The notes: a model not told the origin generated them from the letters alone. 33,559 bases of DNA from Candidatus Aenigmatarchaeota archaeon (GCA_017610225.1 JAFCCM010000015.1:1-33559); one strand, 5' to 3'; shown: positions 16,639 through 24,470, counted from the stretch's first letter. Program-made: numbers and translations.

Positions 16639-17036
16639 TTATCACCTCCACTTTCAACAATTTTAATAACTTTTGATTTCATTTTTTCTTCTTGAGTTTG
16701 CAAATCTTCAACTTTTCTTGCAATCTCTCTTATATCTAAATTACCAAAACCAGAATCATCATCAACTTCTTTTGTAATTTTTCTTCTTAATTCTATTTCA
16801 TCTTTTACTGACTTTGCAATCTCTTTTCTCATATCTAACAATGAATTAAATAATGAAGTTAATGCTTTTATTTTTTCTTGAAAATACATTACATATCTTT
16901 TTTCTAAACTTTCGGGAAATAATTTATCTATTTTTTTTCTTATTCTTTCAAGATCTAAAATCATATCTTTAAGAGCTACACGATGTTCATTATATTCTTC
17001 AAGAAGATTATCTATAATATTTTCATTATTTTCCAT
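16635..17036 (-). CDS. Coiled-coil hypothetical protein, 133 aa
   Basis: The protein is highly charged and almost entirely helical with heptads ('ALKDMILDLERIRKKIDKLF', 'ARKVEDLQTQEEKMKSKVIKI'). A short acidic Gly break 'DDDSGFGNLD' separates two coils. Size and position next to UvsX invite comparison with a mediator such as UvsY, but no specific motif supports this. It overlaps the kinase gene by 4 nt. Confidence 0.68.
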   Translation of the reverse strand: MENNENIIDNLLEEYNEHRVALKDMILDLERIRKKIDKLFPESLEKRYVMYFQEKIKALTSLFNSLLDMRKEIAKSVKDEIELRRKITKEVDDDSGFGNLDIREIARKVEDLQTQEEKMKSKVIKIVESGGDK

Positions 17037-17042
17037 AATTTA

Positions 17043-17237
17043 TTACTCCATTAAAACTCTCATTTTTCCAGTTTGATCTTCTTTTAATCTGACTTTATTA
17101 TTTATAATATTTCCATGTTCATCAACATGATCACAATAAAATTTTGTTTGTCTATTTCTTTTTAAACCTTGACATACATCAGATTGTGAGCATATTTTTC
17201 CAAAAAAACAAATTTCTCCTGCTTCAATTATTAACAT
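17043..17237 (-). CDS. Small Cys-rich protein, 64 aa
   Basis: Four cysteines in 'ICFFGKICSQSDVCQGL' and 'FYCDHVDEHG' could bind a metal. The rest is short and basic. A GGAG lies 8 nt before the ATG, and the gene abuts the coiled-coil gene (6 bp). No family recognised. Confidence 0.62.
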   Translation of the reverse strand: MLIIEAGEICFFGKICSQSDVCQGLKRNRQTKFYCDHVDEHGNIINNKVRLKEDQTGKMRVLME

Positions 17238-17258
17238 TTTTATAAATCTCCAAAGAAA

Positions 17259-17281
17259 ACCAAGTGGTCTTTAGACCCTTG
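17259..17281 (-). terminator. Hairpin between 158-aa and 64-aa genes (weak terminator or leader)
   Basis: The minus strand folds as CCAAGGGTC-TAAA-GACC-A-CTTGG, a 9-bp stem with one bulged base, and is followed by TTTTCTTT. This fits an attenuating terminator, but the same T-rich run leads into the ribosome site of the next gene, so it could also be an RNA-processing or leader element. Confidence 0.5.
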
Positions 17282-17305
17282 GATGAATTTGTTAAGTTTC
17301 TATTA

Positions 17306-17782
17306 TTAACGAATTTGATCTTCTTTTTCATTATTAACTTTAGGTAATATTTTTATTAATTCAAAACGAATAATTGCATTTTTAATTTTTTCCCAAGTTT
17401 TTTGTATAAATGGCCCATCTGGAAGATCATTTCCTCTTGTCCAATTTTCACCAGCTCTTAGTTTTCTGTTAGAAACAACACATCCTAAATAACCATCATC
17501 TGAGGATCTATCAATTGCAACAATCGTATACTCATGATTATTAGTGTAAATTTTTATTTTCTTTTTAAATTCATAACTTCCCGGTTTACATTCTCCATCA
17601 TCATAAATAACTTGAACATAAGTTTTAACGTCAGAAATAATTTCTTTTAACCAGGAATCAATCATATTTATTTTACATTTTATTTTAAAATCATCTGTAT
17701 TTAACCAATCAATTAATTCATTCATATTATCATCACTAATATACCATTCTAAATCATTAATCTTTATTATGTTTCCAGCCAT
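17306..17782 (-). CDS. Conserved hypothetical protein, 158 aa
   Basis: No function recognised. A compact, motif-like core 'YTIVAIDRSSDDGYLGCVVS' followed by 'RKLRAGENWTRGNDLPDGPF' looks strongly conserved (Arg/Asp/Gly/Trp pattern) and may be a small enzyme or nucleotide-binding module. It lies 28 bp downstream of NrdG, so may be in the same transcript as the nucleotide reductase genes. GGGAG precedes the ATG. Confidence 0.7.
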   Translation of the reverse strand: MAGNIIKINDLEWYISDDNMNELIDWLNTDDFKIKCKINMIDSWLKEIISDVKTYVQVIYDDGECKPGSYEFKKKIKIYTNNHEYTIVAIDRSSDDGYLGCVVSNRKLRAGENWTRGNDLPDGPFIQKTWEKIKNAIIRFELIKILPKVNNEKEDQIR

Positions 17783-17810
17783 TTTTTATTCTCCCTTTCA
17801 AATTTTTAAT

Positions 17811-18296
17811 TTAAAAATCTTTACTCTTTTTATATATAATTTGATTAGATGTCGACAATTTAATTTTATACATATAATAATCATCTTTTAAATATTCTTT
17901 TAAATATCTTCCACATTTAATATAATCTACAATATTTTTTATATCCTGTGGAACTTTATTTAATTCATATTTTGTAAATAACCATATAGTTTTATTAGTC
18001 TTATTTTTAATTTGTTCTAAAAAATAATTAATTATTCTAATATTTTGATCTAAAGGTTCTCCTCCATATAAAAATACATTAGATATTAACTTATCAAAAT
18101 CAATAATCTTTTTTATAATCTTATTTATATATTTACTATCAACAATTTTCCCATTTCCAAATTCAAATAATTCAGGATTATGACATCCTTTACAATGAGG
18201 GCCTAAACAACCACTTACATATAAATCAAAACTTCTTAAACTCGAAGTATATTGAGTTGCAGCAACATGAACTGGATTTTTATCAAAATCTATCAT
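17811..18296 (-). CDS. nrdG: Anaerobic ribonucleotide reductase activating enzyme
   Basis: A radical-SAM protein of 161 residues beside nrdD. The cluster motif is 'SGCLGPHCKGCHNPELFEF', and 'FLYGGEPLDQN' is the SAM-binding GGEP motif. It would use reduced 4Fe-4S and SAM to make the glycyl radical on NrdD. The cluster spacing reads C-x4-C-x2-C rather than the usual C-x3-C-x2-C, which is odd (a one-residue insertion). The start overlaps the end of nrdD by 4 nt, ensuring coupled expression. The phage would use this pair for dNTP synthesis in an anaerobic host. Confidence 0.92.
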   Translation of the reverse strand: MIDFDKNPVHVAATQYTSSLRSFDLYVSGCLGPHCKGCHNPELFEFGNGKIVDSKYINKIIKKIIDFDKLISNVFLYGGEPLDQNIRIINYFLEQIKNKTNKTIWLFTKYELNKVPQDIKNIVDYIKCGRYLKEYLKDDYYMYKIKLSTSNQIIYKKSKDF

Positions 18297-20197
18297 AATT
18301 TTACTCCAGAATTTTTATAAAATTGTCTTTTAGTATAATCTTGTTCTCTTCGAACTTTATGCCAATTTTTAGTATTTGTTAAAAATCCAACAACTCTTGT
18401 AAAATTATCTGTAATTGGTTTTCCACAAATTTGACATATTGAATTTTTACCTACAGATAAGTGAAAATTTTCACATTGTTGAATATTATAATTTACTGCA
18501 AAATATATAACTCCTTTTTGTGCACATGTAGTAATAAGATCTTTCATAAATTCTTTATCTTTAATTTCTTCTTCAATATTTATATGACATATTGAACCTC
18601 CGCTGAAATGTTTATCAAAAATACCTTGAATTCTAATTCTATCTAACATATCTGCTTCTGTAATTAAAGGAATAAATTGATTAGAATAAAATTCAACTCC
18701 AGCATCATATCCTAATAATTTATCTTTTTTAGCTAATTTAATTGATGAGCTTTCGGCAGGAACTTGTTCACAATTATGAGGAGCTTTATATTGTTTTTGC
18801 ATTTTATCATTTGTTTCATTAATAGTTTTCATCATTTCTAATACAAAATCAATTCCATCTTTTTCTAATATATTTAATCCAAACTCATTAATACATTCTG
18901 CAATACCAGTTAAACCTACAGTTGAGTATTGTTTATTTAAATCCATAAAACCAAGAGTATATAATGGTTGCACTCCTTTAGAAATTCTATTTTTAATAAT
19001 ATTCCTTTTTGAATTATTAATTTTAGCTACAGATTCAACAATATTATCTAAAGATTTAAAAAACTCTTTTTTATTATTTTTATATTTATTTCCAAGCCTT
19101 GGAAGATTAATAGTTACCACACCTAAAGATCCAATTTTAGTACTACCTGATCCAAAACTATTAAAATATTCATTATTAGACTCACTTCTTAAACGACAAC
19201 AAGAACTTAAAGTTGAAGTATGTCCACAATAAATATTAATAAAACCAAATTTCCTATTTTTATCAGCAATCATATCTAAAAAATTTTTATCTGCAATATT
19301 ATTATTTTCATCAACTGAAAAACAAGCTGTTGTAATGGGAAATGTTATTGGGGTTCTTTCCATTTCATCATTCATAATATTAATAAATAATTCTTGCACT
19401 TTAATTATATTTTCAATATTTGGAATTTTACCATCTGGAAAAATATAATCAGGAACTAATTTTTTTAGAAATTCAAGATCAAATAAAGAAATATTTGTAA
19501 ATGGAGATTGAGTAATCCTCATTGGTTGATTTATTGTGTATATAAATGAAATAATATTTTCTCTAATGTATTTCCAACAATCTTCAATACTAGCAAATTT
19601 AAATCCTGCATCTGATTTAGTTTCTAAGATTTTGTCAATATACCAACCTATAACGATAAAAAGATCGGCTAATCCAGTAGCGCCTAAAGCCGAATTTGAA
19701 GCAATTGTTACAAACTGCTCCAATTGAGATTTAAATGAATATAAATACTTAGGAGGAATACTTTTAATTTTAGTGACCATTGTTAATCCATTTAAAGCAA
19801 TATCATAAGTTGAAAAATTATAACAATAAGGTTGAGATACACCATGAAAATCATTTACATATATGCAACCAGATAATTGCATTTCAATTATTTTATTAGC
19901 TTCTTGAGATCCATACAATTGTCTTAATTTTTTCCATATTAAATAGTAAGCATTTAATCTGAAATAGGGTTTTGACAATTCTGCATTGTATATAATCATA
20001 TCCTTTGTACATATATTTGAACTTTCATCAATACTAATGTCTGCTGTCAATTTTGTTGAAAAAAAATCTTTACTCCATTTGTTGATATCAAGTTGCCCGT
20101 CAATTCCCTCGATTTCGAAGAATTTTTCTCCATATTTTAATTTAAGGTATAACATTAATTCTGTAAAATTTTTATCATATGAAATTTCTATTTGCAT
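18293..20197 (-). CDS. nrdD: Anaerobic ribonucleoside-triphosphate reductase
   Basis: 634 residues, intact. Visible landmarks: 'IYCGHTSTLSSCCRLRSE' (active-site Cys, around 325-340), 'HNCEQVPAESSSIKLAKKD', and near the C-terminus 'SICQICGKPI' followed by 'RVVGFLTNT', where the Gly at ~602 is the expected radical site. The N-terminal ATP-cone is absent, so dATP feedback is probably lost. Only one clear CxxC is seen in the C-terminal zinc site, with a lone Cys in 'QQCENFH' before it; the usual four-Cys site seems incomplete. The gene is preceded by a decayed HNH fragment and the structured RNA, so this junction has been hit by mobile elements more than once. Confidence 0.95.
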   Translation of the reverse strand: MQIEISYDKNFTELMLYLKLKYGEKFFEIEGIDGQLDINKWSKDFFSTKLTADISIDESSNICTKDMIIYNAELSKPYFRLNAYYLIWKKLRQLYGSQEANKIIEMQLSGCIYVNDFHGVSQPYCYNFSTYDIALNGLTMVTKIKSIPPKYLYSFKSQLEQFVTIASNSALGATGLADLFIVIGWYIDKILETKSDAGFKFASIEDCWKYIRENIISFIYTINQPMRITQSPFTNISLFDLEFLKKLVPDYIFPDGKIPNIENIIKVQELFINIMNDEMERTPITFPITTACFSVDENNNIADKNFLDMIADKNRKFGFINIYCGHTSTLSSCCRLRSESNNEYFNSFGSGSTKIGSLGVVTINLPRLGNKYKNNKKEFFKSLDNIVESVAKINNSKRNIIKNRISKGVQPLYTLGFMDLNKQYSTVGLTGIAECINEFGLNILEKDGIDFVLEMMKTINETNDKMQKQYKAPHNCEQVPAESSSIKLAKKDKLLGYDAGVEFYSNQFIPLITEADMLDRIRIQGIFDKHFSGGSICHINIEEEIKDKEFMKDLITTCAQKGVIYFAVNYNIQQCENFHLSVGKNSICQICGKPITDNFTRVVGFLTNTKNWHKVRREQDYTKRQFYKNSGVKL

Positions 20198-20236
20198 AGG
20201 TTTTTTTCCTTATATTTTTAAAAATTTGTTAATTAT

Positions 20237-20299
20237 TTAATGAATTTGAGTATAAGAAAGAATGAACCATCCACCTTTTTCTTTTGAATTTGGACAGTT
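20237..20299 (-). pseudogene. Remnant of a finger/HNH homing endonuclease
   Basis: Twenty codons read 'NCPNSKEKGGWFILSYTQIH' and then stop. The first 12 match the middle Cys-rich domain of the endonucleases at 13887 ('NCPNSKEKGGWFTPT') and 26861 ('NCPNSKEMGGWFTLE'), and the DNA from 20262 to 20300 is nearly identical to ~14372-14410. No start codon, finger or HNH part remains. It marks an old insertion in front of nrdD. Confidence 0.75.
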
Positions 20300-20322
20300 G
20301 CGATCTTATTTTATAAGAATTA

Positions 20323-20354
20323 GTGGGTTCATCATCGATTGAGAATGAACCCAC
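20323..20354 (-). other. Strong hairpin downstream of the structured RNA
   Basis: GTGGGTTCAT and ATGAACCCAC form a perfect 10-bp stem around a 12-nt loop. On the minus strand the next bases are TAATTCTTATAAAA, a weak U-rich tail; on the plus strand CTTTTCTCTTT follows. It may end the structured RNA transcript or mark the end of the element that carried it. Confidence 0.5.
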
Positions 20355-20399
20355 CTTTTCTCTTTAAATTTGTTTAGTACAAAAACTAAAATTTGTTAG

Positions 20400-20680
20400 T
20401 TTTTCTCCTATCCCTGAGTAATGGCATTTTTCTAATCTGTTACCGATCAGAAAATTAGCAATTTCCTCTCGGCAATGTTATTCTAACTTGCCTGAAATGC
20501 CAGGTCTTCTCTGGGTTGACTGAGACTTTAATCTCTGTTTACAGAGCCCACTTAGAGCCAGGAACTGAGGCGGCATTCCTGGGTAAGATAACTAGAATAA
20601 CGTAGACAAGGTTTCTCTTATCTTAGTCTGGTGAACTAGTTGCCCTTCAAAGTCACCTATGAAGCCTCGTGCCCTTGTGG
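20400..20680 (-). ncRNA. Stand-alone HEARO/omega-RNA-like structured RNA (IscB-type guide RNA)
   Basis: This stretch is visibly GC-richer than its surroundings, has no ORF, and is full of complementary arms. Helices seen (plus coordinates): 20645-20649/20660-20664; 20630-20634/20653-20657; 20585-20591/20618-20624; long-range 20477-20486/20592-20601 (10 bp); 20558-20564/20576-20582 (CCAGGAA/TTCCTGG); 20533-20546 (CTCTG-TAAA-CAGAG); 20491-20504; and a pseudoknot-like 20422-20429/20495-20502 (8 bp). Short blocks such as TTCATAGGTG, CCTTGTCTACG, CCTCAGTTCCTGGC, GAGATTAAAGTCTCAG and CAACCCAGAGAAGACC resemble, from memory, the IscB omega-RNA/HEARO scaffold in the same order. The scaffold seems to begin at 20664; the 16 nt before it (20665-20680) would be the guide. 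No IscB or IsrB gene follows. An unrelated structured RNA is possible; an Rfam HEARO covariance search would settle it. Confidence 0.78.
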
Positions 20681-21096
20681 CTGAGGTAATTCACTTTTCC
20701 TTTAAATAACATATAATTTTGTGCTTTATAAACTGGTTTCCCTCTTATATTCCCAATATTTATTAAATGATAAATTCCCTTTAATTTTTTTTTTTTTTTT
20801 TTAATAACTATATGAGCACTTGAATATTTCTCAATTTCGCAATTACCTTTATCCCAATCTTTTAAAGTGCCAGCTCCATAATAACCTTTTTCGATAGTTC
20901 CTGTCATTAACGCATCTTTCTCAGTATGATCATGTGTACGTACTGCTAAAATACGAATTCCGGGTTTTAATGGTATTTGTTTTCGACATGCAAAAGAAGC
21001 CCATAATTTAGATTTAGGCATACGAAACCTTAAATCCCAGTGAAGACGTGCTTTTTTGGCAGAATGTTCTGTAACCACAAATCTAGATTTAATCAT
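20653..21096 (-). CDS. LigD-type 3'-phosphoesterase domain protein, stand-alone
   Basis: 147 residues match the phosphoesterase module of bacterial NHEJ ligase LigD: 'RFVVTEHSAKKARLHWDLRF' (cf. FVVQKHxAxxLHYDxR), 'LWASFACRK', 'RTHDHTEKDALMTGTIEKG' (cf. VEDHPxxYxxFEGxIPxG) and 'YYGAGTLKDWDKG'. The His/Asp/Arg metal and phosphate ligands in these motifs are present. It would trim 3'-phosphate or ribonucleotide ends before ligation. An unbroken run of 18 A (plus 20785-20802 as T) codes 'KKKKKK' in mid-gene and invites slippage. The last ~13 codons ('VNYLSHKGTRLHR') lie in the dispersed repeat and the start of the structured RNA, so the natural C-terminus was probably near 'YMLFKGK' and was extended by that insertion. 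Confidence 0.86.
   Translation of the reverse strand: MIKSRFVVTEHSAKKARLHWDLRFRMPKSKLWASFACRKQIPLKPGIRILAVRTHDHTEKDALMTGTIEKGYYGAGTLKDWDKGNCEIEKYSSAHIVIKKKKKKLKGIYHLINIGNIRGKPVYKAQNYMLFKGKVNYLSHKGTRLHR
20665..20696 (-). repeat. Dispersed repeat, left half (adjoins structured RNA; contains putative guide)
   Basis: 30/32 identical to 4970-5001. Identity stops exactly at 20664/20665, where the omega-RNA-like scaffold starts, whereas at 4970 the sequence continues into TTTTCTCGCG. This is what is expected if the RNA-bearing element lies next to one half of its target. Confidence 0.75.
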
Positions 21097-21116
21097 CTAT
21101 TTCATCTCCATCATTT

Positions 21117-21431
21117 TTAAATATTTTTATGCTTCTCAATATCTTTTTCAACTTCTTTTTTAGTTTTTCCTTTTCCTCGCCAAAATGTACTTTTCATAAA
21201 ACGATCTTTTAAAGATGCACAATAACCTTCTGCTTTATCACCCATACTTTTTCTCATTCTATTCACACATTTGTCAAAAAACTCTTTTTCTTTTGGAGAT
21301 TCTAATCCAACATTTTTTGCAATTGTTTTTCCTGCTTTTTTAACACTTTTCAAAGTCCATCCTTTAGAACGATCTTTTAAACCAAGACCAGTTTCATATA
21401 ATTGTTTTAAATATTTATTTATTATTTTCAT
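21117..21431 (-). CDS. Small basic hypothetical protein, 104 aa
   Basis: No family recognised. Very Lys-rich with two Cys ('FFDKCVNRMRKSMGDKAEGYCASLKD', within residues ~50-75) and a basic helical tail. It may bind DNA or serve as a head-associated small protein. It lies 4 bp downstream of the DUF5661-like gene and 20 bp upstream of the LigD-type gene. Confidence 0.66.
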   Translation of the reverse strand: MKIINKYLKQLYETGLGLKDRSKGWTLKSVKKAGKTIAKNVGLESPKEKEFFDKCVNRMRKSMGDKAEGYCASLKDRFMKSTFWRGKGKTKKEVEKDIEKHKNI

Positions 21432-21434
21432 TTT

Positions 21435-21809
21435 TTAATCCTTACATAATTTTTCCATTTTTTCTAAAAAAGAATAATAATTTGAACATTCAGATAAATG
21501 ATCTTTTGTTATTTTTTCAGCTATTAAAGAATTAGTAGTATGTTCCATCTCAACTTTAATTCCCATTTTAAGTTCTTTTTCATTATATTTTCCTTTAAAA
21601 TTTTTAGATAATCCTGCTCCAAAAAAAGAACCTAAAAAACTATAAATCATTTCTTCAAACTTATGTTTATCCATATTTAAATTTAAGCTTAATTTATGTA
21701 TTTCTTTATCTGTTGGGGATAAATTATTTTTAAAAAATTCAATAATTTTCTTTTGAATATTTGAATTATCTTGTTCATTTAATGTATTTAAATAATTATT
21801 AAGTTTCAT
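21435..21809 (-). CDS. DUF5661-like protein, 124 aa
   Basis: The C-terminal half has the signature 'ELKMGIKVEMEHT' with 'AEKITKDHLSE' and 'YYSFLEKMEKL', which I recognise as the DUF5661 pattern common in large phages and some bacteria. The conserved His and Glu residues suggest metal binding. The N-terminal ~60 residues are a separate helical stretch including 'LSPTDKEIHKLSLNLNMDKH', which could be a small winged or helical DNA-contact module. Function unknown. Confidence 0.74.
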   Translation of the reverse strand: MKLNNYLNTLNEQDNSNIQKKIIEFFKNNLSPTDKEIHKLSLNLNMDKHKFEEMIYSFLGSFFGAGLSKNFKGKYNEKELKMGIKVEMEHTTNSLIAEKITKDHLSECSNYYSFLEKMEKLCKD

Positions 21810-21856
21810 AATACACCACCTTTTTCTTCCATTATTTTATTGTAGATATCTTTTAA

Positions 21857-22087
21857 CTATTTCCATTTTTTTAATTTCCAAACTTGCGGTAACATTAACT
21901 TTTTGCATTTCTCACAAAAACAATCATAACATAAAACATTTCCATATTTAATATGAGGTTCAATTTTATTCCAAATTTTATCATCAACACTAAAATCATG
22001 AACTTTGCGTCCACATTCTTTACAAAATGATTCTAAGTCTAAAAATTTACATAGTACCAGTTTGATTAGAACTATTAGTTTTCTCAT
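21857..22087 (-). CDS. Small zinc-binding protein, 76 aa
   Basis: Zinc-ribbon-like: 'SFCKECGRKVHDFSVDDKIW' near residues 20-40 and 'VLCYDCFCEKCKKL' near 50-65. The 'CGRxVHDFxV' and 'LCYDCF' pair is a conserved pattern in phage and bacterial small proteins of unknown function. The gene overlaps the end of the RuvC-like gene by 41 nt in another frame; there is no other ATG before the zinc site. Confidence 0.72.
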   Translation of the reverse strand: MRKLIVLIKLVLCKFLDLESFCKECGRKVHDFSVDDKIWNKIEPHIKYGNVLCYDCFCEKCKKLMLPQVWKLKKWK

Positions 22088-22562
22088 CTTTAAAATCCTC
22101 CGACGCCATTTTTGCTAAAGAAAAGGCATCACATAAATTATCATCTTCGAATTCAATATTCCATTTTTTATATACTTTCATTAACATTAAATTTTTTTTA
22201 GCATTACCTTTACCTGTAACAAATTTTTTTAATGATCCAGGAGAAATAGCTTTATAGTTTATATTTTTCTGATACAAAAAAATACGAATAAAATAATGTA
22301 ATGCGCCAAGCTCAAGAATGCTTTGTCCTTTAGATCCAAAAGAAAGTCCTTCTATATAAACATTTTGTAACCTATTAATTTCAGATATAAATGATATTTC
22401 TTCTTGAATTTTTAAAAGTCTTTTTTCAATAATTTCAGAACTTTTTGTTGATATTAATTTCTGTTCAATTATATCTCCATTTTCATAAAGAATAACAAGA
22501 CCTGTTCCAGTTAAAGAAAGATCAATACCAACAAAAATATTAATATCTTCTATTTTTTTCAT
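22047..22562 (-). CDS. RuvC-like Holliday-junction resolvase
   Basis: RNase-H fold with the four acidic positions visible: D14 in 'VGIDLSLTGTG', the Glu of 'NVYIEGLSFGSKG' (~71), and the Asp pair in 'DDNLCDAFSLAK' (~141-145). The 'ISPGSLKKFVTGKGNAKK' segment is typical of RuvC-family junction binding. It would cut recombination intermediates before packaging. 171 residues is the usual length. Confidence 0.9.
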   Translation of the reverse strand: MKKIEDINIFVGIDLSLTGTGLVILYENGDIIEQKLISTKSSEIIEKRLLKIQEEISFISEINRLQNVYIEGLSFGSKGQSILELGALHYFIRIFLYQKNINYKAISPGSLKKFVTGKGNAKKNLMLMKVYKKWNIEFEDDNLCDAFSLAKMASEDFKDEKTNSSNQTGTM

Positions 22563-22565
22563 ATT

Positions 22566-23282
22566 TCATCCCCTCACAAATGTAACATTAAGCACTGGCC
22601 CCAGATTCAACTTTTCTAATACTTCTCTTTTTTTATCTTTACCATCACTTAAAATACTATCACCCTGCAGGGGAATTTCACCATAAGGGCTTGTAATATT
22701 TTGATATTTTGTTCTTATTCTTCCAATTATTATCATAATATCAGCTAAAGCTAACTCTTGAAAAATCCACTGGTATTCATTTGGAATACCAGAAAAATCA
22801 GTAGGTTGCATTCTTTCATACTCAACACTCACAGTGCCAGCATTATTAGCGACAGGAGAAATTCTCACAATATTCGGATGAATAAATTCATAAGTCATAT
22901 CAAAAGATGAAAACATTTTTGTATTCATAGCCATCTCATTTGATAAGGCCCACTCCCCTAATTCCCCATATGTTAAAGGTCCAACTGGTGACATTCCATG
23001 AATTAAATAATCACTTTGTTTAGGAAATATATCTTTAACATTTAAAATTTCAACGCCTTCGGGATCATTAATATAAAATTCATTACTTCTCCCTGGAACT
23101 TTATTTATTTCTAAATCTAAATTTAAACCTATTTTTTTGATTTGAGGTACATAATATGAAAATTCTCTTAAAGTATATTCCACAATATACTCTAAAATTT
23201 TCTCATCTTCTAATTCAATTTCAACAAAAGGAAAACCTAATTCTGATTTAATAAAATTAAGAACTCTACTTTGATTTAACAT
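22566..23282 (-). CDS. Probable neck/head-tail completion protein
   Basis: The N-terminus 'VLNFIKSELGFPFVEIELEDEKILEYIVEYTLREFSYYVPQ' and the middle 'YEFIHPNIVRISPVANNAGTVSVEYER' fit a class of phage neck or connector proteins that begin with a helical 'e-i-l-e-e-a-l-r-e-f' segment and end in a beta domain. This is a pattern recall without a firm family. It is a lone structural-type gene among replication genes, which is unusual. No ribosome-site conflict; 3-bp gap to RuvC. Confidence 0.55.
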   Translation of the reverse strand: MLNQSRVLNFIKSELGFPFVEIELEDEKILEYIVEYTLREFSYYVPQIKKIGLNLDLEINKVPGRSNEFYINDPEGVEILNVKDIFPKQSDYLIHGMSPVGPLTYGELGEWALSNEMAMNTKMFSSFDMTYEFIHPNIVRISPVANNAGTVSVEYERMQPTDFSGIPNEYQWIFQELALADIMIIIGRIRTKYQNITSPYGEIPLQGDSILSDGKDKKREVLEKLNLGPVLNVTFVRG

Positions 23283-23339
23283 TTGATAACTCCCTATATA
23301 AAAAAATATATCTTTTAAATAAAAATATTCAAAAAGTTC

Positions 23340-24470
23340 TTAATTTTTAAAATAAATATTTTCTAATTCCTCACCATATATTTCTACACCGCCTTTTTCT
23401 AAAGCTTTTCTCATAACTTCTAATTCAGTAATTTGATTATTTTCAAGAATTTTATGAAAATTTTTCTTTCTATTTAACATTTCAGTATTATCAGGATTTT
23501 CAAACATTCTTGAAATAAGTTCAAAAGAAACTAGCTTTAAATTATTAGATATTAAATTATTTTTTGACTCTTCTTGAATAATTTTATTTAAATATTTGTT
23601 CCCACTTTTACAATGAGTTGTATTAAATAATGGTTGTTTATTTATAATATTTTTATAAATTGTTTCCATGTTTCCAACTAAAGTTAATAATTCAGAAAAT
23701 ATATTAAGTAATCGTGATGGACCAATTCCTTTAATTCCTTTAACATCATCTCCAGAATCTCCAATAATTGACATAACTAATGGAAGATAACTATCTGAAA
23801 TATTATTTTTTTTATGTAACTCTCTTTCCATAACTTCAGTTTGTTTTACAATTCTTTTAGATTTTGCACTTTTTTGGAAAACATAAGTATTCTTATTTAT
23901 ACATTGTAATAAATCATGATCGTTTGAATATATTATATTAGCTATATTTTCTTGAGGAATTAAATTTCGAGTTATTAAATAATATGGTATAAAATCACCT
24001 TCTAAATTAGATAATTTTAAAACTTTTATATTAGGCATTCGATTACATGCTTTTTCAATAAGACCATAATTATTATGTAAAATTTTAAAAAATAAATCTC
24101 TATCTTTCCTATCTAATCCATAAAGATCGTCAATTCTCCGAGAAATTTTATATATTTTTGAAATATTTTTATGATAATAAGAAATTCCCATTTCAAAAAA
24201 AATATAAAAATTTATTTTAATATTTCGACGAGTTGAATATATTTTATGAAAAGATAAAAAAGATAAAAGAGACAAAAAAATTGAAGCATCATTATATCTA
24301 CTTTTTTTAGATGATTCAAGAATATTAACAATTGCATGTTCCATATATAAAGTTTGAAAATTATTTTTAAGATCTATAAAAATATTTAATTCTTTAAAAT
24401 TATCTTGAGTAAGAATTCCATCTAGAATTGAATAATTAGGATAATAACTCAATAAAGATTCATATGCCAT
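23340..24470 (-). CDS. FEN-type 5'-3' exonuclease / RNase H
   Basis: Motifs of the 5'-nuclease superfamily: 'NIFIDLKN' (N-terminal Asp, ~33), 'FYIFFEMG', 'NLEGDFIPYYLI' (E-x-D-D-like), 'YSNDHDLLQCI', and 'IIGDSGDDVKGIKGIGPSRLL' (helix-hairpin-helix with metal Asps, ~238-258). It would remove RNA primers from Okazaki fragments, like T4 RNase H. The 376-residue length is somewhat longer than T4 RNase H (305). The N-terminus before the first Asp is ~30 residues longer than usual. Confidence 0.88.
   Translation of the reverse strand: MAYESLLSYYPNYSILDGILTQDNFKELNIFIDLKNNFQTLYMEHAIVNILESSKKSRYNDASIFLSLLSFLSFHKIYSTRRNIKINFYIFFEMGISYYHKNISKIYKISRRIDDLYGLDRKDRDLFFKILHNNYGLIEKACNRMPNIKVLKLSNLEGDFIPYYLITRNLIPQENIANIIYSNDHDLLQCINKNTYVFQKSAKSKRIVKQTEVMERELHKKNNISDSYLPLVMSIIGDSGDDVKGIKGIGPSRLLNIFSELLTLVGNMETIYKNIINKQPLFNTTHCKSGNKYLNKIIQEESKNNLISNNLKLVSFELISRMFENPDNTEMLNRKKNFHKILENNQITELEVMRKALEKGGVEIYGEELENIYFKN

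Noticed and set aside
16635..17036. UvsY recombination mediator
   Set aside because: Only size, coiled-coil character and position fit; no family motif seen.
20200..20400. An IscB/IsrB gene downstream of the structured RNA
   Set aside because: No ORF of that kind is present; only an HNH remnant, a hairpin and the start of nrdD are found.
20400..20680. Group I intron, tmRNA or RNase P RNA
   Set aside because: The region is highly structured, but I could not place a group I P3/P7 core, a tRNA-like domain with tag ORF, or the RNase P P4 consensus. The order of blocks fits HEARO/omega-RNA better.
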